A DNA stretch of 64,000 nucleotides from Liriodendron chinense. Taxonomy: Eukaryota; Streptophyta; Magnoliopsida; Magnoliales; Magnoliaceae. The position numbers and the translations under genes were made by a program. The stretch is taken from positions 682,001 to 746,000 of the forward strand of contig ML058460.1 of assembly GCA_003013855.2 (NCBI GenBank). The letters run 5' to 3'. The first letter of the stretch is position 1, and each line of letters opens with the position of its first letter. Below, piece by piece: positions 56,436-64,000 of this stretch. The notes under the pieces are model-generated. The model made no database searches, had not been told where the DNA came from, and worked only from the letters and a program-made list of their open reading frames with translations.

Positions 56436-56454
56436 GTGATCACCCTATCTCATA

Positions 56455-56900
56455 TGTGTGTGTGTCTAGCCCACAACCGTGATGTACCCCATTAGTCAAA
56501 TGCATCATTCCATGATGGGCCACCAGCTTAAAAATCATGTCAATCCATGACTTAGGTGGGCCACATCACATACAACCGTTGAGAGGGGTTACCCACCCAT
56601 TAAAACCTTCATGGTCGTTTATTGGGCCCATGGAGATGTGGTTCACAAATCCAGCCCATCCATTGTGTGTGTCCCACTTGGATGAGTGGTCAGACCAAGT
56701 TTCATTTGCATACAAAACTCAGGTGGGCCACAACAATTGCTTTTAGATGTTTTAGGCATGTCTTCTCATGGTTTTAGATGGTATGGCCCACTTGAGTTCC
56801 GTATACAACTGATTTTTAGGTTATCCCATAACCTAAAGGGTGCCCATCAAATGCATGGCGTTGATGCCTGATCCACATCACGGTGGAACCCACACAACTC
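56455..56900. repeat. Palindromic repeat, second gggcccac subfamily
   Basis: Shares gtgggccacatcac..gttattggg.. and aaagggtgcccatcaaatgcatggNgttgatgcctga modules with 53320-53840. Confidence 0.5.
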
Positions 56901-56918
56901 AACCTCATAGTTCCATTT

Positions 56919-56920
<2 letters not shown>

Positions 56921-56983
<63 letters not shown>
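56921..56983 (+). repeat. (TA)n microsatellite
   Basis: About 31 uninterrupted ta units. Confidence 0.95.
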
Positions 56984-56985
<2 letters not shown>

Positions 56986-57173
56986 TAGCCTACCATTGTA
57001 GGCCCAACATACCCCATGGCCTGAATGATAATCTAAAACTGAATCTGAACTGTTGATTTTGCAAAATAATACATATGTTAATTTTGAAATTAATTGTTTA
57101 ACCAAATGGCCATGATGATCAATAATTATGATTATGATACAAGGCTAAACTCATAATAATTATTTATTCTTTG

Positions 57174-57903
57174 TCGACAATCCTAATCTCTTTGAGAACA
57201 TCATTGGCCCACCCAACTCACCACAATCCACCTATGAGGCTCATATATTAATGTATCAAAGTGATCGATCAAATTCTGACACAAGGAAGGACGTGATGAA
57301 GTCGATCATCTTCCTCAAAGAGATAGCTACCTTTAACCCACAGCTCTCTGGAATCTGCCATAGTTTTTTCCGAATCCATGAGAAGAAAACAACAAAAGTC
57401 GAAGTTTGTATTAATAATATGAGAGATAAAAATCCTAAAACGAGTTTAAGAGAGCTTAAATACTCTAAACAAAACCCTAAGATTGACTCATAAGAGTACT
57501 ATTCGAAAAAGTAAAGAAAACAGAAAAAATCGCAATTTCACACAAATCTATGTCGACTGTTGATTGATCAAAAGTGTCCAAAGGTGTCCAGAGACCAAAC
57601 TGAAAATTTTGCAGGATTTTCGTTTGATCTATCCGATCGGTCGATTGATCGATATTTCAAAAAAAAAATTCTAGTGAACTCTCCAGACCATTTGATGGAA
57701 TTCTAATCAATCGATCAGAAAGTCAATCGATCGATCTATGCTGAATTTTTTAACCTTCGCTTGGTTTCCTTTTTCCTATCTACTCGAACCATGTATGCTT
57801 CTGCGACCCCTTCTACGTCAAATTCTTACTAGGACCTAGTCCTCTTAAGTCTAAGAATAAGCATAATAAGCGGAGGAAGTGTAAGCTAATACTAGACCGT
57901 TAC
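57174..57903 (-). mobile_element. Possible solo LTR, minus strand
   Basis: On the minus strand it would start TGTAACGGTCTAGTATTAGC and end ..attgTCGACA. It has gatcgatc-rich U3-like sequence and a gtatttaagc TATA-like motif followed by leader-like DNA. No target duplication or PPT was found, so this is weak. Confidence 0.3.
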
Positions 57904-58430
57904 ATCCAGCTTTACTTCCTAAATTCAATCGATGTGACCTATACATGTGCGAAGATAATATCCCATAGTAGACACTCACCATTTGCACAATAGTCACACC
58001 ATGTAAATCGATTTATCGGCTAGTAATGACAATATTCTATATTATAAAGAATTGAACAAGTTAACCCTCACGATATATTCCACATCAAACTTCTCATACT
58101 TTTTAAGAATGAAAAAACCTCAATGAAGTCTTCTAACAAATCCATCAAAATCATATCCGTTATCTACACAATCTAATATCGAGCAGTAAATATGGCATTA
58201 ATAAAGAAAATACATGATACATTGAATTAAAGAGACATACATTTCAACACTATATATGTGACTCAATGATTTGACTTTGTTTTTGGCACAGAAATTTTAC
58301 ATGAGACCCAACCCAACACACTTTGCAAGTTAATCACAAATGATTTAAATTGTATATGCTTCAGAATTGTACACACACTCCACTATCACCCTTACTGTTA
58401 GTCACCCCCATTTGGGAATCCATACCAAGA
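57904..58430. other. Intergenic, nothing supportable
   Basis: AT-rich DNA without recognised ends, RNAs or coding sequence. Confidence 0.4.
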
Positions 58431-58431
58431 C

Positions 58432-58437
58432 CTCTCT

Positions 58438-58459
<22 letters not shown>
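58432..58459 (+). repeat. (CT)n microsatellite followed by (AC)n
   Basis: About 14 ct units, then acacacacac. Confidence 0.9.
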
Positions 58460-58471
<12 letters not shown>

Positions 58472-58612
58472 GTGTTAGTCATGCAACCACCCATGCTGTT
58501 AGCTGTGTAACGCACCCACCCACTGGTGGGATTAGTGTCTCCTTAGCATTCAAACTTGAGACCTGCTGTTGAAATGACAAGGCGTCTTCTAACTGGGTTA
58601 GCAGGCGAGACA
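58432..58612 (-). mobile_element. tRNA-like SINE, distinct family
   Basis: Minus strand tgctaacCCAGTTAGAAGAC (A-box-like) and caGGTCTCAAGTTTGAATGC (B-box-like), a body of about 100 bases, then a gt/ga simple-sequence tail. Head differs from the SINEs at 30-33 kb. Confidence 0.4.
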
Positions 58613-59095
58613 CTTGTATATTTATCATACAATTAGTTCAAATTAAATTGTTCTATGTACCATTTTAGATAAATGATTAGGATTGCTTGATTTGTGTGAT
58701 TTGCTATATATGCTCCATCCAAAATGGGTTCCACAATATATATAGTGCAGATAGCCATACCTAAGGGACACGTGTCAAGAGAATAATTCACTACCATTTA
58801 TCATTGTCCATTGCTCTACTCTTTCTTTAAATTGCACCATACCCTGCAGGTCGCCCCTAACCATTGTCTTTTTGAAGTGTTTTAAATAAGAATCCGAATT
58901 CTCTGTTGGCTCCAAACAAAGAAACCCTGCCTGGAGCCTTTTTATTGGACCACGTCATCACATAGGTCTACAATCGTGTCATATCCTCACTGTAACCTAG
59001 TCACACCTCAGTGCAACCTGATCATAGTGACATCATGTGGTCTGATGTGGACCAATGAAAAGGCTACAAAAGCAGAATTTTCCTGCTTCAATAAG
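58613..59095. other. Intergenic, no gene seen
   Basis: Contains a dispersed piece near 58795 (ccatttatcattgtccattgctct..) also found near 48290. Otherwise unassigned. Confidence 0.4.
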
Positions 59096-59105
59096 AATAA
59101 ACGTG

Positions 59106-59207
59106 AATCCGCGGCCTGCAGAAGGCACCGTAGCTTCCGCGGCCTGCACAAGGTTGTCTTTTTTAAGTGTTTTAAATAGCAACGTGACTCCGCGGCCTGC
59201 AGAAGGT
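59106..59207 (+). repeat. Three copies of CCGCGGCCTGCANAAGG
   Basis: CCGCGGCCTGCAGAAGG near 59108, CCGCGGCCTGCACAAGG near 59139, CCGCGGCCTGCAGAAGG near 59190. GC-rich words in AT-rich surroundings, with an aagtgttttaaata stretch also repeated (58875 and 59165). Role unknown. Confidence 0.7.
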
Positions 59208-59214
59208 TTGGATT

Positions 59215-60030
59215 GGACCATACCTTCCACACCGCCTTTGTCTTAAGAAATGTTTAAATTTCAACTCGCCACGCTTGAGCTGGTCAGGGGTCTTTGCAGC
59301 GCATTTGCTAACATGTTGAATGTTTACAAGATCCTGGCCGTTCTTCAGATAAGGCCCAATGTAGATATGTCCTGGGCTTCACATTCATACTGGTCCAGTC
59401 ATTTTGGAGGTGACACTTTTAGGGAGAAATGGAAGTTCATTGATAATGACTGACGGTCCATATTCATCATGAATTGATTGCGTACCTTATTAGTGTAACT
59501 GCCCTTACTTTTTGCCAAGAGATGCTCGTTGTGCGCCCTATTTGATGAATGGCGCTTGTTCTATGCTGACCCGTTTTCAGTGGAGTTCCCTGTCCGTCTC
59601 ATGCGAGCATTGATTTGGTGTCTCCTCAGCCCCACACCGTCAACTCCATAAATGAGGAAACGGATTGCTTTCGTTCGTATGGTCCACGAAGCATTTGAAT
59701 GGCCATGCCTCGCCAATACAGAGGAGAGAAAAGCCAGAGAAAGAGACTGTGCCATGATGAATGGATATTAAAAAGAATGCACCGTAAAAGAAATGGACCA
59801 CCTAAAATTAGAATGGCCATGCCTCGCCGAATAGGCTTTATTTTTAAAGCAATCATACAATCAGAACATGGTCCACCTGATGCACAGAATGTATCCTGCA
59901 AATGCATTAACATATTTTGGGAAATTTCAGTTGGTACACTTCCAAATAGCCTTGGCTGACTACAGGATGAAAAGAGTAACACAACATGGTCCACCTGATG
60001 CAACATGTACACGCCAGAGAGGCACTTAAC
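59215..60030. other. Intergenic with short internal repeats
   Basis: gaatggccatgcctcgcc occurs at about 59697 and 59811; acatggtccacctgatgca at about 59873 and 59983. No gene seen. Confidence 0.45.
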
Positions 60031-60032
60031 TT

Positions 60033-60253
60033 AGGGCTCGCTTGGATACCACCAAATAAGTTGCTTTTTCTACTTACTGCAGTAGATAAGTAACTTATTT
60101 GTGATAAGTAAGTTTGGTTTAAGACCAATTATAAGTAACTTTTTCATTTAAAATTATTTTAATCACTTCAACTTAATAAGTAGAAACCAAGATAAGCTAC
60201 TTCAGGCATAAGTAGCTTATCTTAAGTAACTTAAAGATCCAAATGCCCCCCAT
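60033..60253. mobile_element. Short hAT-like MITE (cttggataccaccaaataag)
   Basis: GGGCTCGCTTGGATACC at the left and ..gatccaaatgcccc at the right are inverted, with repeated aagtaactta/taagttactt words between. Same family as 55110-55290. Confidence 0.55.
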
Positions 60254-60439
60254 AGTGTTGGTCCATGCTTCATTGAACTTGTGTTGATCTAGTGGGCATT
60301 ATCAGGTCAGATATCATTGAGAAGGAGAAAAGAAGAGCAAGAAGCAGAAGACAAACTTGTACAAACTGTTTATATTACCAAACGTGGCTCTAGATTATGC
60401 ACACATAGCACTTGTTATATGGGCTAGGGGAAACCATTT

Positions 60440-60960
60440 AAATTGATGTGGATTGCGTGGTAACCCCACCCCATGGAGCTGTATGGCATTAGGACTCTAC
60501 GACAGCCCATTGTCATACATGTGTTTCATTTTACCAGCTCATAATAGGGCATAAGCCCAAAATTGAAGCACGTGAAAGGCTCAAATGGACCACACCACAG
60601 GAAATCATGGGAATTAAATGCTTACTATTGAAACCTACTCGGGAGCCATTGAAATTTTGGATCAAGTTGATATTTTCATTTTTCCTTCATCGTGATCTAT
60701 GAGACCTTATGTACAAGTTGGACAGCAAATAAAAACCACACGAAGGTTTCAATGTTGGGCGTCATTATCCCCATTGTTTCTTATGGTGTGCTCCACTTGA
60801 GCTTTGGATGTACTTCAATTTTGGCCTCACGCTCTAAAATGAGCTGGCAAAATGGATGGACAGCATCGATAAAACAAATGCATCACAGTGGGCCATACAA
60901 AGTCCAGACACATGTAGCTAGTGGTGTTGCATATAAGTGGATGGGATGGAGTACACCATT
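60440..60960. mobile_element. MITE of the gggcccac palindromic family
   Basis: cattgtcatacatgtgttt..accagctcataatagggcataagcccaa.. with inverse half ..gagctggcaaaatggatggacagcatcgataaaacaaatgcatcac. Upper part decayed. Confidence 0.5.
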
Positions 60961-61402
60961 CAAGCTTTTTGAACTGAGAAATGGTCCAATGCTCTGACAG
61001 AGTGGCTATGAAGTAATAACTTAATGAGAGGGAGAATAGCCATGCACTTTATGTTTCTAGCTATTCACATGTCATCATCAAATGATACAAATCTTTGGAT
61101 AAGAATCTACAACCATTTGAGCCATGGGCGGAGCCATGTAGGGGGGCGAGGGGGGGCCAATGCCCCCCTGAACTTTTTGTTTTTTACTTTTTTTTTCAAT
61201 GTGGTCCCACTGTTTTATGAGTTGTGGTCCATTGGAGCTTTGGATCTTCATGATATTTGAGTTCATGCCATAAAATGAGCTGAAAAAAAATGAATGAAAC
61301 ACATCCATCATGGCTTATTCCATCCAACTTGTCCACTTGGACACGCAATTTTTTAGATAACAGGCAAAGGACGCCGATTTCTCAGCCTTCCGCTGGAAAT
61401 TC

Positions 61403-61845
61403 CTGCCTGGAGCCTAGGTGGGGCCTACCGTGATGTTTGTGAGAAATCTACGCTCTCCATATGTTTTGTGATTTCATTTCAGGACATAAGAATAGAAACG
61501 AGCTGGATCCAAGACTTAAGTGGGTTGTACTAAAGAAGAAAGTGTGTAGAAAAATTCCTACTGTTGAAACCTCCCTGAGGTCAACAGTGACGTTTGTATG
61601 CCATTCATACGGTTCCTAATGTCATTCCGTCTTGGATGAACCAAAAACACAAATATTAACCTGATTCAAACTTGCGGCCCATGAATATTTCAACTATGTA
61701 CATTTAATCCTCTCATCTTCGGCCCACTTGAGTATTGAATCTGGCTCATTTTTTCTTTCATGTCCTAAAATGAGATCACAAAATGGATGGACATGGTGGA
61801 TTTCTCACAATTATCACGGTGGGCCCCACCCAGGTTTCTAGCATG
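61403..61845. mobile_element. Palindromic MITE nested in the hAT element
   Basis: gcctaggtggggcctaccgtgatgttt.. against ..attatcacggtgggccccacccaggt; tgtgagaaatctac against gtggatttctcaca. Confidence 0.65.
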
Positions 61846-61911
61846 CGGTAACTTGATGAGAAAGGCTTTAGTAGGAAATCCGTTTGGGGATTGGATAATA
61901 CCCTACAAGAG

Positions 61912-62437
61912 CGGATTAGGTGAGAACCCGGACTCACCCGAGACTGTGCAGCCCTCATTGTGGAGCCCACATTGATGTATATATTATGTATCCACTGCGT
62001 CTATCTGTTTTTCGAGATTAAGACATTATCTGAAAAATGAAATAGATCCAATTATCTGTCGGACCATACCATAGGAAACAGTGTTTATTGACCATTAATG
62101 GGCAACAGAAGTTTTGGATCAAAATGATATTTGGTTTTTCCCTTCATTCTGGCTTATGTGAGCTTATCAACAAATTAGATGGTAGATAAACACCACAAAC
62201 ACATTAATATGCGCCATAAGAATTTTTTAATGGTAGAACAGTCAATCACCACTGTTTCTTATGGTATGGTCCACCTGATAATTGGATCTACTTTATTTTT
62301 TTGGATAATGCCTTTAACTGATCTTAAAAAATACATGGACGGCGTGGATACATAATACATACATCAAAGGTGGCCCCACTGCAACTCCATGCTAAGGGCT
62401 GCACTCTTGGGTGAGGCAATCCCGGTGCACCAGACCT
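61912..62437. mobile_element. MULE-like MITE nested in the hAT element
   Basis: Starts gagcggattaggtgagaacccgg and continues ctcacccgagactgtgcagccct; the right side has agggctgcactcttgggtgag. Same family as 44422-44982; the right terminal bases are decayed. Confidence 0.65.
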
Positions 62438-62589
62438 AGTTCAATCTCACGGTTGCCCCCTCCAGAACAAAATCCTGGCTTCGCCCCAGATTTGAGCTAC
62501 CAACAAATGAAATCATATCATTAGATCCGTCTCTCACTCAATCAAAATTATAATAAATAAAAAATCATCACAGAAGACTTGCATGGCAT

Positions 62590-62921
62590 GCAAGTAGTTC
62601 AAAATAAAACATTCAAATTATAGTTATTCGTTTAGATGTACCATGAACCAAATCTCTTCTAATTTTACTATCAAACTATTATACTGTTGGACATTTATTG
62701 GACAGTTAAAAGTGAATCACCTCCGAAAGGTCTTATTTTAAAAGACAAGTGTCCACAAATTAAAGTTTAGGATTATTCCACTAAATTAATTGATTTCTAA
62801 CCAACTTGCTAGCATTTGCTACACAATTTAGTCCGTTTAAATAGAGCTTGTATTTGCCACGTTTACCACTTCTAAGAACCTGTGTATCGAACTTCGAATG
62901 CAACCAAGGTATCGGATAACT
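62590..62921 (+). repeat. Dispersed repeat related to D1/D2
   Basis: ggacatttattggacagttaaaagtgaatcacc..acaagtgtccacaaattaaagtttaggatt matches the D1/D2 stretch ..gacggctgaaaatgaataac..acaagtgtccactaataagaggttaggatt at 49440-49520 and 51970-52055. A further piece lies at 63800-63850. Confidence 0.55.
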
Positions 62922-63780
62922 CACTACGCCAAATTTGCATTTTTGCGACGGATTTTGCGACGGATAATGACCGTCGCCAAAATTGCTTGGCTTAACGACG
63001 GATCTGGTTCGTCGTATTTGAAAATATTCCGTCGCTTTTGCGAAATTAAGGCGGGATTTACCGACGAGCGTAGTCTGTCGCAAAATTTTAATTTCCGACG
63101 AACTTAGCCCGTCGCTATTTAACGACGAATTTGGCCCATCGCTAATCCCAGCCCGAAAAGATGCCCCCCAAATAAGGTCCGTCGGAAAATAAAATTTAAG
63201 AAAAATGAGATATTGAAAAAAACTGATATTTTTTAAAAATTAAAAAATTTAATATTTAAAATAACAGATTTAGTAATTTGAAAGAAAATGTTAAGAGATT
63301 TTAAAAACAAAATTGAGAAATTTGAATAAAATTAATATGTTTGAAATTTCTTTTCAAATTTTCACAAAATTAAACATTTTGAAAAAGAAAATTGTGAAGT
63401 TAAAAAAGAAATTTGTGATTTTCAAACAAAAAAAGTTGAGAGGTTTGAAAATAAATTAACAATTTTTTAGTAAAATTGAGATTTAGAAAAATAATAAGAT
63501 TCAAAAAATGAAGATTTAAAAAAAAAAAATGACCATTTGAAAAAAGTTGAGAAGTTCGAATAAAATTGACAAGTTCGTAAAAAAATTGAAATTTTTATAA
63601 AGAAATTAAGATTTTGTATTTCGAAAAAATTATGAAGTTTGATTAAAAAAATGATATTTTCAAAAGAAATAAAAGTTGAGATATTTGATAAAAAAAAAAA
63701 AAAGAGAGAGAGATTTTACCGGTTTTGAAAAAAAATGTTGGAAAAAAATTGTGGTTTAAATAAAAGCGAGAAATTTGAAA
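62922..63780 (+). mobile_element. CACTA-type transposon end
   Basis: Begins CACTACGCCAAATTTGC, followed within 250 bases by at least ten subterminal words of the type GCGACGGA, CGACGAAT, CCGTCGC and GTCGTC in both orientations, as in En/Spm (CACTA) ends. From 63190 the sequence is AT-rich. No inverted GTAGTG end was found, so the element is truncated or its right limit is unclear. Confidence 0.65.
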
Positions 63781-64000
63781 TGAGTGGGCCAAATTTATTG
63801 GTGGACATTTATTGGATAGTTGAAAATGAAAAATTACCCTCATTCAGTTAACTGGTTATCAGATTGGTTCATGCATACATACATGTTCATTGGTGCAAAA
63901 AATGAAGGCCCTAATATAATGATGTTAATTAATTGTAAGGAAAATTTATAATGATGAGATTGATCAAATTCTATGATCAAGTCATCCTAAACTTGATCTG
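63781..64000. other. Intergenic, nothing beyond a repeat fragment
   Basis: Holds the tggacatttattgga fragment at about 63804; the remainder is unassigned. Confidence 0.4.

Larger units (their letters stand above)
61133..62489. mobile_element. hAT-type element with 8-bp target duplication, host to two nested MITEs
   Basis: Flanked by atttgagc at 61125-61132 and 62490-62497. Left end CATGGGCGGAGCCATG and right end CCTGGCTTCGCCCCAG are inverted, with aggggggc and gccccct runs next to them. No transposase remains. Two palindromic elements lie inside. Confidence 0.8.

Overview
This is nuclear DNA from a flowering plant. Evidence: a 12-exon gene with GT..AG introns encoding a plant-type B-family ABC transporter; Ty3/gypsy and Ty1/copia LTR retrotransposons; hAT-, MULE- and CACTA-type DNA transposons; tRNA-derived SINEs. 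Dozens of copies of a palindromic repeat (a gtggggcccacc..gatgtatgt..tatccacaccgtccatcc module and its inverse) suggest a magnoliid such as a laurel or magnolia relative. That lineage guess rests on recalled repeat character only.

Only one gene family is present: two tandem, head-to-tail ABCB (MDR/PGP-type, ABCB4/11/21-like) genes on the minus strand. Copy B (43157 down to 30735) is complete: 12 exons, 1,292 codons, two membrane domains and two nucleotide-binding domains with intact Walker A, LSGGQ, Walker B and H-loop motifs. Copy A (16428 down to the left edge) shows exons 1-4 only. It has a one-base deletion in exon 3 that shifts the frame, and an 11.8 kb nested retrotransposon in intron 1. 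I call it a probable pseudogene. The duplicated block is 1-20306 against 38453-46759, so each copy serves as an 'empty site' for insertions found only in the other.

Layout. 1-3.7 kb: copy A exons 2-4, with a 1.9 kb foldback element built of 30-bp repeats in intron 3. 3.7-15.5 kb: nested LTR-retrotransposon complex. 15.5-20.3 kb: copy A exon 1, promoter and palindromic MITEs. 20.3-30.5 kb: intergenic DNA with foldbacks, MITEs, a 140-bp-class minisatellite and SINEs. 30.7-43.2 kb: copy B. 43.2-48.8 kb: copy B upstream region with MULE-like MITEs whose target duplications can be read. 48.9-52.3 kb: a copia remnant inside a recombination scar. 52.3-64 kb: transposon-derived DNA with two hAT elements with 8-bp target duplications and a CACTA end. 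No other protein gene is supportable between 43.2 and 64 kb.

The most unusual structures are the intronic inverted 30-bp-repeat foldback (present in both gene copies), a second unrelated 1.7 kb foldback at 23.7-25.4 kb, a gypsy insertion whose two ends are inverted copies of each other, and a copia locus that looks like a join between an inserted and an empty allele. Percentages and divergence statements are by-eye readings.
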